Shown here in pieces: positions 6,393 through 14,217 of a stretch of DNA of 19,838 bases (its first letter is position 1; each line of letters starts with the position of its first letter). Under the pieces are notes generated by a model that was not told the origin of the DNA, did not search any database, and saw nothing but the letters and a program-made list of their open reading frames with translations. Where the stretch lies: the NCBI GenBank assembly GCA_026985945.1, contig JALSPN010000024.1, positions 1-19,838 of the forward strand, read 5' to 3'. This DNA is from Thermodesulfobacteriales bacterium. Its GTDB lineage: Bacteria > Desulfobacterota > Thermodesulfobacteria > Thermodesulfobacteriales > Thermodesulfatatoraceae. The position numbers were made by a program, and so were the translations under genes.

Positions 6393-7178
6393 AGTCTCCA
6401 AATAATCCTGCAGTTCTTCTTGAAGTTTGGCCCGCAGACGGGCCAGGGCTTTGCTGTGGAGCTGGGAAATACGACTTTCCGTGTAACCCAGAATTTCTCC
6501 GATCTCTCGCATGGTGAGGCCCTCGTAATAGTAAAGGCTCAGGACGAGCTTTTCTTTTTCCGGGAGTTCATCGATGGCCTTCGCCAGGATATCCCGTAAT
6601 TCTTTGAGTTCGCAGTCTTCAAAAGGGTCAGGCTGGTCCGGATCTTCGATGAGATCAAAGATGTCCTCCTCGTTAAGATCCGGAATCTTGCGCTTGATGG
6701 TTTCGATGTCAATAAAAGAGACGTTTTTAGTCTCTTCCAAGAGACGATAAAATTCATCAAGACTGATCCCGAGCTCTTCAGCTACTTCGTCATCTTCAGC
6801 GGGCCGGCCCAGCTTCTGTTCAAGTTCTTGATAGGCTTTTTCAATTAAGGCAGCCTTTTTCCGCACCGAACGGGGTACCCAATCCAAAGAACGCAGCTCG
6901 TCAAGCATTGCTCCGCGGATGCGAAATTCAGCGAAGGTCTTAAATTGAATATTTCGGCTGGGATCAAAACGATTAATAGCGTCAATTAGGCCCATTACTC
7001 CCACGCTGATAAGGTCATTAATATCCACGTTTGGAGGAAGCTTCATGGCCAAACGCCCCGCCACGTATTTGATCAGGGGAGCGTATTTAATAATGAGCTC
7101 GTTTCTTTTCTGAAGAGAAAGCTTTTCGTTCTTCTTTTTGTAAACTTCTGGCGCTTGCTTAGCTAAAGATGCTTTCAT
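6390..7178 (-). CDS. fliA: flagellar sigma factor FliA (sigma28)
   Basis: 262 residues, the normal length for a group-3 sigma factor of the FliA/WhiG type. Region 2 includes LIKYVAGRLAMKLPPNVDINDLISVGVMGLIDAINRFDP and the core-binding and -10 recognition helices (RNIQFKTFAEFRIRGAMLDELRSLDWVPRSVR). Region 3 covers about 110-160. Region 4 carries the -35 recognition HTH (LTMREIGEILGYTESRISQLHSKALARLR). It directs late flagellar and chemotaxis genes. The start is the ATG at 7178, which overlaps the flhG stop as ATGA and has a GGGGG site at 7190-7186. A TTG two codons earlier would sit too close to that site. The acidic insert FDLIEDPDQPDPFEDCE between regions 3 and 4 is long but of a kind seen in FliA. 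No anti-sigma FlgM gene is in the window. Confidence 0.96.
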   Translation of the reverse strand: MKASLAKQAPEVYKKKNEKLSLQKRNELIIKYAPLIKYVAGRLAMKLPPNVDINDLISVGVMGLIDAINRFDPSRNIQFKTFAEFRIRGAMLDELRSLDWVPRSVRKKAALIEKAYQELEQKLGRPAEDDEVAEELGISLDEFYRLLEETKNVSFIDIETIKRKIPDLNEEDIFDLIEDPDQPDPFEDCELKELRDILAKAIDELPEKEKLVLSLYYYEGLTMREIGEILGYTESRISQLHSKALARLRAKLQEELQDYLET

Positions 7179-8008
7179 GCGCAAACCCCCATCATTTTTC
7201 GTCCAAAGAATTGAAGCCCTCCTTCAAAGGGCCTGATGTTGACTTCTGAAAGTTCACCGGCAATCCTGCGGATGGCTTTACTGGCCGAAGCTTCCGGGAA
7301 AAGACTTAAAAGCGGCTGCTGGGTCTTCACCGCCTCTGAAACCCTCTGGTCAAATGGAATATCTCCTAAGAAATTAAGGGAGATACTCCCTAAAAACCTT
7401 TCAATTACCCGCAGAAGCTGACGATAGATTTCAAGCCCCTGCCCCTGGCGCCTGGTCCAGTTCACCACCAGGTGAAATCTTTTTACCCCGTGACGGCGAT
7501 AAAGGACCTTAATAAGGGCATAGACGTCTGTAAGGGCGGTGGGCTCAGGGGTGCAGATAAGGACCCTTTCCTGAGAGGCAAGATTGAAGTAGAGGACATT
7601 TTCCGAGATACCTGCCGGGGTATCAAAAAAGACCCAGTCAAGGCCGAGGGCCAGCCCTTCAAATTCTTCTAGCAAGCGCAGTTTTTGAGACTCCGAAAGC
7701 TGGGTAAGACTGGTAAAACCAGAACTTGCTGGCAGGATTAGCAGGCCGGAAGGTCCTTCAAGGAGGATGTCTTCGAGCCGACAACGCCCGACCAGCACGT
7801 CGCCGATATGATAGCGAGGGGTAAGGCCTAAAAGGACATCTACGTTTGCCAGGCCCAGATCGCCGTCAAAGATCAGGACCTTTTTTCCGGCCGCTGCAAA
7901 GGCAAAGGCCAGATTCACGGCAAGGGTAGTCTTCCCCACTCCACCCTTACCACTTGAAATGGCAAAGACCCGCGGCCCTCTTTCCATTCCTCTCAAATCA
8001 AGCGGCAT
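7175..8008 (-). CDS. flhG: MinD-like ATPase FlhG (FleN/YlxH), flagellar number regulator
   Basis: 277 residues. The deviant Walker A motif GKGGVGKTT is at 20-28, the switch region FDGDLGLANVDVLLG follows, and the Walker B-type VFFDTPAGIS lies near 135-145 (FlhG proteins commonly have DTGAGIS). The C-terminal part lacks a strong amphipathic membrane-targeting helix that I can recognise. FlhG dimerises on ATP, opposes or stimulates FlhF, and limits flagellar number; in some species it also restrains the master regulator. The start is the ATG at 8008, chosen because GGAGGAGAA at 8019-8011 sits at ideal spacing. An ATG at 8023 would include that site in the coding sequence. It overlaps flhF by 11 bases and fliA by 4, so flhF-flhG-fliA are probably translationally coupled. 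Confidence 0.94.
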   Translation of the reverse strand: MPLDLRGMERGPRVFAISSGKGGVGKTTLAVNLAFAFAAAGKKVLIFDGDLGLANVDVLLGLTPRYHIGDVLVGRCRLEDILLEGPSGLLILPASSGFTSLTQLSESQKLRLLEEFEGLALGLDWVFFDTPAGISENVLYFNLASQERVLICTPEPTALTDVYALIKVLYRRHGVKRFHLVVNWTRRQGQGLEIYRQLLRVIERFLGSISLNFLGDIPFDQRVSEAVKTQQPLLSLFPEASASKAIRRIAGELSEVNIRPFEGGLQFFGRKMMGVCA

Positions 8009-9002
8009 AATTCTCCTCCACATCCAGATTCCTTAAGAGAAATCCCAGAAGCCTTTTGGGTGTGGCTCTTTCAAAGTCTTCCGGCACCCGCTCCCCCGTA
8101 GAAAGAAAACTCACCGGGGGAAGCCCCGGCATGAAGATCCAGAAAAGGGGCCCGGAAGAGACCCAGCTCCCCAGGTGCGTGATCACAAGAGAAGCTACCG
8201 GAAGAGCCTTTAACTTTTGCCAGAGGGTTTTTATTACCAGAGCCGATTCCGTGGCCCTTATGACCAGGTGAAAGCTTACCTCGTCTGTAACCTTAAGGAA
8301 TTTGAAGAGATGATGCACCGGAAAGGAGACCGAAAGAGCCGGGGTATCCACCAGGACGAAATCCCACTTGCAGGCAGGCAGGACCTCGGCAAAATCTTCC
8401 GGCCTTGCAAATTTGAGAGGAAGGTCGAGGAGCTCTGCAAAGCGGCTTATCTGTTCTCTGGCTCCCACCCTCACCGTATCAAGGGAAAGAATCCCTACCT
8501 GATTGCCGGCGCAACTTAAGCGTGCCGCGAGCTTTACCAGAGAAGTAGTCTTACCCACCCCTGCCTGCCCTATAAAGACCAGGACCCGGGAAAAGCTTTG
8601 AAAAGCTACCTTCCTGGCCACCGCTTCTGAGACCTTTTTGAGAAAGGTCTCTTTATTAAGATCGCCATTTTCACCCCATAATTTAAGGACTTCTGAGGGC
8701 ACACCCTGCTCGCGAAGACTCTCTCCCAGGGGGCTTTGGGGTCTAAGAGAGCTCTGAAGCCCGTATAAAAGATTTTTGAGGCCCTCGATTTCTTTCAGCA
8801 CCAGAGAAAGCCCCTCCTTTCCTCGAGGAGGAGCCTCGGGTTCGGGAGAATCAAAATCCACCGCCGCGGTCATCTCGTAAAGCCACTTTCCCCCCTCCCG
8901 CACCCGGCGGGTTGAGAGGATTACCGCTTCCTCTCCCAGGGCCTCTTTTACCTTGGCCAGGGCTTCCATAGAGGTTTTAGCCCGAAATTTTTGCACCTTC
9001 AT
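7998..9002 (-). CDS. flhF: SRP-type GTPase FlhF with altered G3 and G4 motifs
   Basis: 334 residues. The N-terminal basic (B) domain (1-50, MKVQKFRAKTSMEALAKVKEALGEEAVILSTRRV) is typical. A linker and N-domain (about 65-135) lead to the G domain. The P-loop GQAGVGKTT (145-153) and the second motif DTVRVGAREQ (175-184) are intact. The usual G3 DTAGR reads DTPAL (219-223), and the usual G4 TKLDE reads THLGS (275-279), so the guanine-specifying Asp is Gly. The closing STGERVPEDFERA (301-313) is normal. FlhF targets the first flagellar components to the pole or correct site with FlhG. GTP binding or hydrolysis may be weakened here. No frameshift is seen around these motifs. The ATG overlaps the flhA stop by one base (TAATG). 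Confidence 0.93.
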   Translation of the reverse strand: MKVQKFRAKTSMEALAKVKEALGEEAVILSTRRVREGGKWLYEMTAAVDFDSPEPEAPPRGKEGLSLVLKEIEGLKNLLYGLQSSLRPQSPLGESLREQGVPSEVLKLWGENGDLNKETFLKKVSEAVARKVAFQSFSRVLVFIGQAGVGKTTSLVKLAARLSCAGNQVGILSLDTVRVGAREQISRFAELLDLPLKFARPEDFAEVLPACKWDFVLVDTPALSVSFPVHHLFKFLKVTDEVSFHLVIRATESALVIKTLWQKLKALPVASLVITHLGSWVSSGPLFWIFMPGLPPVSFLSTGERVPEDFERATPKRLLGFLLRNLDVEENYAA

Positions 9003-11092
9003 TACGCCAGCCTCACTGTTTCATGAATTTCTACCTGGACCTGTGAGGGAATTTCGGCCTGCGAAATCACCGCCGCCTGAGGAAGGCTGCGTTCGATAAG
9101 GCGGCGTAAGTGTCTGCGAGAAACCGGCCCGGAGAGAAATACCGGATTATAACCCTGGGCCGCAAGCCTTTCCGCCGCCTGGCTACAGGCCGCCACGATG
9201 CGGCTCCCTATCTTGGGATCAAGGGTCAAGAAGGTCCCCTGATCCGTCCGCTGTAAAGACCGCCTGATGGCCTCCTCGATGTCTTCCCCCACGGCCACGG
9301 CGTGAAGCCGCCCGTCAGGGGCAAGATAGGGCTTGACAATCACCCTCCCGAGACGCTGCCGCACATATTCCGTAAGAAGGTCCGGATCTTTAATGTGCTG
9401 TCCGTAGTCGGCAATCGTTTCCACGATGGTCAAAAGGTCTCTGATGGAGACCCGCTCTCTTACGAGATTGTGGAGCACCTTCTGCACTGTTCCGAGATTG
9501 GCCACATTAAGGCATTCTTCCACCGCCTTGGGATAATGTTTGGCCAGGGCATCCAGGAGCTGCTGCACTTCCTGACGCCCAAGGAGTTCGTCGGCGTGGG
9601 CCTTGATAACCTCTGCCAGGTGGGTGACGAGCACCGTGGAGAGATCAACCACGGTGTAACCGGCAAGTTCGGCCTCTTCTTTTTTGTCTTCCGGAATCCA
9701 GAGGGCAGGCAGCCCGAAAGCCGGCTCCGTGGTGGGAATGCCCTCTATCTTTTTCTTTACGTCTCCGGGATCCATGGCTAGGTAGTGCCCCGGCATGAGC
9801 TCTCCTCTGGCGACCTCCACCCCTTTGATGAGGATGACATACTCACCGGGCCGGAGTTGAAGATTGTCTCGCACGTGAAGCGGTGGCACGATGAGCCCCA
9901 TCTCCATGGCAAATTGGCGGCGCATGTTACGGATTCTCTCAAGAAGATCACCCCCTTGAGATTCGTCCACCAGGGGGATGAGGGCATACCCTACCTCAAG
10001 CTCCAGGATGTCCACCACCAGGAGTTCTTCCACCACTTCTGAAGGCGTTTCTTCTGGAACAGAAGGGGCCTCGGCCTCTTTTTCTTCCGGGGCAGCCTCA
10101 AGCTCACGGCGAGTCCGGTAGGCGACATAGGCCAGCCCAAGCAGTAAAAGGGCCAGCATGGTAAAGGGCACCGTGGGTAGCCCTGGTAGAAGACCGAAGA
10201 TAAAAACTATCCCTCCTGCCAGGGCCAGGGCCTCTGGCCGGGTGGCAAACTGCCGGGCAAAATCCTTTCCCATGCTGGCTTCAGCCGCCGCCCGGCTGAT
10301 GATGATACCGGCAGAGGTGGAAACGATGAGGGCCGGAATCTGAGAAACCAGACCGTCACCGATGGTAAGAAGGGTGTAGCTCTGGGCTGCTTCCGAAATA
10401 GAAAGCCCTTTCTCCAGAGAACCGATGATAAGGCCACCGATTACATTGATGGCCATGATGATGAGCCCGGCAATGGCTTCCCCGCGCACGAATTTGCTGG
10501 CACCATCCATGGCCCCGTAAAATTCCGCCTCTTTGGCAATCTCTTCCCGCCTCCTTTTGGCCTCGGCTTCGTCGATAAGCCCCGCATTGAGATCGGCATC
10601 AATGGCCATCTGCTTGCCCGGCATGGCATCAAGCGTGAAGCGTGCCGCCACCTCCGCGATACGGCCTGCACCCTTGGTGATCACCACGAAATTGATGATC
10701 ACCAGAATGGCAAAGACGATGGCTCCCACCACATAGTTTCCCCCGACCACGAACTGACCAAAGCTTTTGATCACGTGACCTGCTGCCGAAGGCCCTTCGT
10801 GGCCGTGAAGAAGGATGAGCCGGGTGGAGGCCACATTCAAAGAGAGACGGAAAAGGGTGGTTACGAGCAAAAGGGCCGGAAAGGCCGTAAAGTCAAGGGG
10901 CTTCCTGATATACATGGACATGAGGAGGATAAGAAGGGCCACGCTAAAACTTAAAGAAATCAGGAAATCCATAAGGTAGCGGGGCAGCGGAAAGACCATA
11001 ATGGTAAGGATTCCGACCACCCCGGCGGCCATGGCCAGATTGCTGGGATCAAGGCTCAAATTTTTGGGTAACGGTAAAGCCCTTTCTGCCAT
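9002..11092 (-). CDS. flhA: flagellar export gate protein FlhA
   Basis: 696 residues, normal for FlhA. The first 330 or so residues hold about eight membrane helices. The family signature between them is RFTLDAMPGKQMAIDADL (151-168), followed by the charged cytoplasmic loop AEAKRRREEIAKEAEFYGAMDGASKFVRG (176-204). An acidic linker (about 335-360, ELEAAPEEKEAEAPSVPEE) joins the C-terminal cytoplasmic domain (FlhA-C). That domain forms the nonameric ring that docks chaperone-substrate complexes and receives FliK/FlhB signals. FlhA couples proton flow to export. The start is the ATG at 11092, two bases after the flhB TGA stop triplet begins to be read through (TGA-G-ATG), with an AAAGGTGAG site. 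The sequence looks fully functional with nothing odd. Confidence 0.97.
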   Translation of the reverse strand: MAERALPLPKNLSLDPSNLAMAAGVVGILTIMVFPLPRYLMDFLISLSFSVALLILLMSMYIRKPLDFTAFPALLLVTTLFRLSLNVASTRLILLHGHEGPSAAGHVIKSFGQFVVGGNYVVGAIVFAILVIINFVVITKGAGRIAEVAARFTLDAMPGKQMAIDADLNAGLIDEAEAKRRREEIAKEAEFYGAMDGASKFVRGEAIAGLIIMAINVIGGLIIGSLEKGLSISEAAQSYTLLTIGDGLVSQIPALIVSTSAGIIISRAAAEASMGKDFARQFATRPEALALAGGIVFIFGLLPGLPTVPFTMLALLLLGLAYVAYRTRRELEAAPEEKEAEAPSVPEETPSEVVEELLVVDILELEVGYALIPLVDESQGGDLLERIRNMRRQFAMEMGLIVPPLHVRDNLQLRPGEYVILIKGVEVARGELMPGHYLAMDPGDVKKKIEGIPTTEPAFGLPALWIPEDKKEEAELAGYTVVDLSTVLVTHLAEVIKAHADELLGRQEVQQLLDALAKHYPKAVEECLNVANLGTVQKVLHNLVRERVSIRDLLTIVETIADYGQHIKDPDLLTEYVRQRLGRVIVKPYLAPDGRLHAVAVGEDIEEAIRRSLQRTDQGTFLTLDPKIGSRIVAACSQAAERLAAQGYNPVFLSGPVSRRHLRRLIERSLPQAAVISQAEIPSQVQVEIHETVRLA

Positions 11093-11093
11093 C

Positions 11094-12161
11094 TCAGCTC
11101 ACCTTTCCTTTCAGGCGATAGACATAGGCCAGGACCTCTGCCACGGCCTGATAAAGCTCTGCCGGAATAAACTCCCCGATCTCCACCTCCTGATAAAGGG
11201 CCTGGGCCAGGGGAGGATTTTCCACCACCGGAACGCCGTTTTCTTCGGCAATTTCCCGGATCCGGAGAGCTACCTTTCCCTGCCCCTTGGCCAGGACTTT
11301 GGGGGCCGGCATCTCCTCCATCTCGTATTTGAGGGCCACGGCGTAATGAACGGGGTTGGTGATCACCACGTCGGCCTTGGGGACCTCCGCCATCATGCGC
11401 CTCTGGGCCATGGCCCGCTGTATCTGCCGGATTCTGGACTTGACCCAGGGGTCTCCTTCGGTCTGTTTGAGCTCCTCTTTGAGCTCTTCTCGCGTCATTC
11501 GGAGCTGGCGCTCCGTCTCCCAGCGCTGAAAAAGGAAATCCAGGATGGCCAGCACCAGAAGGGCGATCAGGGTCTTGAAGAAGAGATTGCGGGCCAGGAT
11601 AAAAAGGGCCCGCCCAAGCTCTGGAACCTCGCTCCGGGCCAGAAGGAGGACCTTTTCTTTCTCCGAAGAGATCACCAGATAAGCCACCCAGGAAATGAGA
11701 AGGATCTTGAGAATGGATTTTAGCAATTCCACCAACGACGGGAGAGAAAAGAGCCGCTTGAAGCCTTTGATGGGGTCAATCCTTTCGGCCTTGGGAAGGA
11801 GGCTCTCCCAGGCCGCCACACTTCCCACCTGAAGGTAAAGGGAGAGAAAGGCCACCGGGAGGAGAAAGATAAGCAGAGGGAGGAGGGCCTTTATGGCCAG
11901 CTTGACTGCCAGCCAGAGGATACCCTGAGCAGCGTAAATATCGAGCCCTCTCCAGGTGGAAAGATTGAAAAAGACCCGATAGGTAACGAAAAGCTGGGTC
12001 AGTATATACTGGCCACCCAGAACAAAGGCCAGAAGCCCCCCGGAGAGGACTGCCACCGCCGCCACCTCCCGGCTTTTGGCTACCTGTCCTCTTTTACGGG
12101 CCTCTTCTCGCCGCCTCGGAGTAGGCTCTTCGGTCTTTTCCTGCAGACTTTCCTCGGGCAC
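11094..12161 (-). CDS. flhB: flagellar export switch protein FlhB with NPVH cleavage motif
   Basis: 355 residues. A charged N-terminus (EKTEEPTPRRREEARKRGQVAKSREV) precedes four membrane helices (about 35-60, 85-112, 145-166, 185-212). The cytoplasmic domain follows, with KSRIRQIQRAMAQRRMMAEVPKADVVITNP. FlhB self-cleaves between Asn and Pro of NPTH, which allows the switch from hook to filament export. Here the site reads NPVH (269-272), so Asn, Pro and His are kept and Thr is replaced by Val. The start is GTG at 12161, 3 bases after the fliR TAG, with AGGGG about 9 bases upstream; no better ATG exists before the conserved KTEEPTPRR motif. It sits between fliR and flhA as in many clusters. 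Confidence 0.96.
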   Translation of the reverse strand: MPEESLQEKTEEPTPRRREEARKRGQVAKSREVAAVAVLSGGLLAFVLGGQYILTQLFVTYRVFFNLSTWRGLDIYAAQGILWLAVKLAIKALLPLLIFLLPVAFLSLYLQVGSVAAWESLLPKAERIDPIKGFKRLFSLPSLVELLKSILKILLISWVAYLVISSEKEKVLLLARSEVPELGRALFILARNLFFKTLIALLVLAILDFLFQRWETERQLRMTREELKEELKQTEGDPWVKSRIRQIQRAMAQRRMMAEVPKADVVITNPVHYAVALKYEMEEMPAPKVLAKGQGKVALRIREIAEENGVPVVENPPLAQALYQEVEIGEFIPAELYQAVAEVLAYVYRLKGKVS

Positions 12162-12164
12162 TTT

Positions 12165-12950
12165 CTAACCCCTAAAAAATTTCATGATCAAAGGCATGAA
12201 CCTTACTGCTTCCCCGTAAGCCGGGCGTAAAACCCCGGCCAGTATCTCAAGTGTAAGACCGAAGAAAAAAAGCCCCAGCCCGATGGTAAGCGGAAAACTT
12301 ACGATCATCACGTTTATCTGGGGCACAAAACGGGAGACGATCCCCAGCGCAATCTGGACCAGAAGCAAAATGGCCATCACCGGGGCCAGGATCTTGAGCC
12401 CTATGACGAAGATGAGCTCCCCCTTTTCAACCAGGAGTTCAAAAAGGTCTTTCTTGAAGACCAGGCTCCCGGGGGGCAAAAGCCGGAAACTTTCTCCCAG
12501 GCCCAGCAGGAAGAAATGATGAATGTCGAAGATGAGAAAGAGAAGGAGGGCGATGAGGTAGGCCACCTGCGCAAGCACCGGGGCCTGGACCCCGGTGGCG
12601 GGATCAATCACGTTGGCCACCCCAAAGCCCATCTGGAACCCCAGAAGTTGACCGCCAAACTGGATGCCGGCCAGTATCAAACGGATCATGAAGGCGAGAG
12701 CCATCCCTAAAAGGGCCTCTGGCAGGGCCCATAAGGCGAATTCCCAGACGTTTTCAGGGAACCGCTCGGTCTGCACCACCAGGGGAGTAAAAACGAGGGA
12801 AAGGATGAGGGCCAGGCTGGCCTTTATGGGAAGTGCCACCAGACGACTCCCCAAGACCGGCAAAAAGGCTAGGAAAAAGCCCACCCTCACCAGCACGAGG
12901 GCAAAGTCCAGGGCGTAGCGGGCCAGAAACTGGTAGAAATCTCCGTTCAT
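12165..12950 (-). CDS. fliR: flagellar export gate protein FliR
   Basis: 261 residues, the usual FliR length, with about six hydrophobic helices. Typical segments are YALDFALVLVRVGFFLAFLPVLG near the N-terminus, GFQMGFGVANVIDPATGVQAPVLAQ in the middle and GLFFFGLTLEILAGVLRPAYGEAV near the end. FliR forms the export gate with five FliP and four FliQ subunits. The start is the ATG at 12950, which overlaps the fliQ stop as ATGA. The same frame stays open further upstream (to 13220), but that stretch is an out-of-frame reading of fliQ and has no family resemblance. Confidence 0.96.
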   Translation of the reverse strand: MNGDFYQFLARYALDFALVLVRVGFFLAFLPVLGSRLVALPIKASLALILSLVFTPLVVQTERFPENVWEFALWALPEALLGMALAFMIRLILAGIQFGGQLLGFQMGFGVANVIDPATGVQAPVLAQVAYLIALLLFLIFDIHHFFLLGLGESFRLLPPGSLVFKKDLFELLVEKGELIFVIGLKILAPVMAILLLVQIALGIVSRFVPQINVMIVSFPLTIGLGLFFFGLTLEILAGVLRPAYGEAVRFMPLIMKFFRG

Positions 12951-13216
12951 TTCAAATACCCCGGGATCCCCAGGATGATTTGTTCGGTAAAAGCGATCAT
13001 TTTGCGCATAATCCAGGGGAAAGAAATCAAAAGTGCCAGGAGAACCGCCACGATTTTGGGCACGAAAGTAAGGGTCATCTCCTGAATCTGAGTTACCGCC
13101 TGAAAAATGCTGATGAGGAGGCCCACGATGAGGCCTGCTGCCAGCATGGGTAAGGAGACCAGAAGTGTAAGCTCGATAGCCTGTCTTGCCAGCCCGAGGA
13201 CCATGTTTTCCGTCAT
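12947..13216 (-). CDS. fliQ: flagellar export gate protein FliQ
   Basis: 89 residues, exactly the usual FliQ size. Two long hydrophobic helices (about 14-40 and 50-72) flank the conserved LISIFQAVTQIQEMTLTFVPKI. FliQ wraps around the FliP/FliR core of the export gate. The ATG at 13216 has a very good AGGAGG site at 13228-13223, which overlaps the fliP stop codon. Translation is therefore probably coupled to fliP. It ends in ATGA with fliR. Confidence 0.96.
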   Translation of the reverse strand: MTENMVLGLARQAIELTLLVSLPMLAAGLIVGLLISIFQAVTQIQEMTLTFVPKIVAVLLALLISFPWIMRKMIAFTEQIILGIPGYLK

Positions 13217-13226
13217 CCAAGGCCTC

Positions 13227-13964
13227 CTAAAAAAAACTTTTTACCAGGGAACCCACCAGAAGGTTCCAGCCGTCCACCAGGACGAAGAGCAGAATCTTAA
13301 GGGGCAACGAGATCATAATCGGGGGAAGCATCATCATTCCCATCGAAAGGAGGACACTTGCCACCACCATGTCGATGATGAGAAAGGGAATGTAGAGCAA
13401 AAATCCGATCTCAAAGGCCGAGCGCAACTCGCTGATCATAAAGGCCGGAATGAGGGTAAGGGTCTTTACCTCTTCTTTGGTGGCCGGCCTGGGATCTCCT
13501 GAAAGTCTGATCATGAGGGCCAGATCCTTCTCGCGGGTATTGCGAAACATGAATTCCCGAAAGGGCTTAAGGGCGGACCTGAAAAATTGCTCATCGCCTA
13601 TCTCGCCGTCCAGATAGGGCCTTACTGCCTGGTCATAAGCCTGGCTGAAGACCGGGCTCATGATGAAGAAGGTGAGGAAAAGGGCCAGGGCGATGAGGAC
13701 CTGGTTAGGGGGCGTTTGCTGGGTGCCAAGAGCGTGCCTGAGAAGGGAAAAGACCACCGCCAGTCTGGTAAAAGAGGTCAGCATCAGCAAAAGGGCCGGG
13801 GCCACGGAAAGAATGGTAAGAAGGAGTAAGATCTGTAGCACCGTGGCCATCTGCTCGGGGCTTTTGGCCTCTTCAAGCCCCAGGCGCAGGGTGGGGAGAG
13901 TGAGGGCGTAAGAGATTTTGGGGATCAAAATCCACAAAATAGCAAGCTTAATCTTTTTTCGCAT
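13227..13964 (-). CDS. fliP: flagellar export gate protein FliP
   Basis: 245 residues. The N-terminal 20 residues (KIKLAILWILIPKISYA) look like the cleavable signal peptide found in FliP. The core carries LLTSFTRLAVVFSLLRHALGTQQTPPNQVLIALALFLTFFIMSPV and the second helical block ISELRSAFEIGFLLYIPFLIIDMVVASVLLSMGMMMLPP, both diagnostic. FliP is the main pore subunit of the export gate. The ATG at 13964 lies 17 bases inside fliO with an AAAGGG site just upstream. It ends on a T-run (VKSFF-TAG) that abuts the fliQ ribosome-binding site; with no hairpin before it, I do not read the run as a terminator. Confidence 0.97.
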   Translation of the reverse strand: MRKKIKLAILWILIPKISYALTLPTLRLGLEEAKSPEQMATVLQILLLLTILSVAPALLLMLTSFTRLAVVFSLLRHALGTQQTPPNQVLIALALFLTFFIMSPVFSQAYDQAVRPYLDGEIGDEQFFRSALKPFREFMFRNTREKDLALMIRLSGDPRPATKEEVKTLTLIPAFMISELRSAFEIGFLLYIPFLIIDMVVASVLLSMGMMMLPPIMISLPLKILLFVLVDGWNLLVGSLVKSFF

Positions 13965-14217
13965 CGCCCTTTCCCAGCCGGCAGATTAACCTGGGGCCGC
14001 CTTCTCCAAGCCCCAGAAGGAGTTTTTGCCCCTCCACCTCCACCAGGAGGAGCTGGGCTTTCATGGAAAGGGGGCGTAAGGCCAGAAGCTTGATGGCCTG
14101 TGAGGAATCCCCCCGCACACCACGGAAACGCCTGATCCCCCAGAAAAAGAGCACCAGGGCCCCGCACAAAAGCAGCGTGAGCCCCAAAACTTCCAGATAA
14201 AGCGCCAATCCGTTCAT
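13948..14217 (-). CDS. fliO: flagellar biosynthesis protein FliO
   Basis: 89 residues. One hydrophobic helix (about 5-27, ALYLEVLGLTLLLCGALVLFFWGI) is followed by an RRFRG stop-transfer and a short cytoplasmic beta-rich domain (IKLLALRPLSMKAQLLLVEVEGQKLLLGLGEGG). This matches the FliO domain, in which L.PK..L.lvevgg..lLlGv is typical. FliO is a scaffold that helps FliP assemble and is absent from the finished export machine. Position between fliN and fliP supports the call. The start overlaps the fliN stop as ATGA, and the 3' end overlaps fliP by 17 bases. Confidence 0.9.
   Translation of the reverse strand: MNGLALYLEVLGLTLLLCGALVLFFWGIRRFRGVRGDSSQAIKLLALRPLSMKAQLLLVEVEGQKLLLGLGEGGPRLICRLGKGDAKKD

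Noticed and set aside
7801..7808. GCCGATAT, a sigma28-like -10 box on the + strand
   Set aside because: It lies inside flhG pointing away from any + strand gene, and has no -35 half.
11001..11723. 240-codon open frame on the + strand over flhA and flhB
   Set aside because: It is the complement of conserved flhA/flhB codons. The His/Gly-rich, frame-shadow composition has no family resemblance.
12951..13220. 90-codon N-terminal extension of the fliR frame
   Set aside because: It is an out-of-frame reading of fliQ, hydrophilic, and unlike FliR; the ATG at 12950 overlaps fliQ in the usual ATGA way.
13227..13240. T-run at the end of fliP as a possible terminator
   Set aside because: No hairpin precedes it, and it overlaps the fliQ ribosome-binding site, so read-through is expected.
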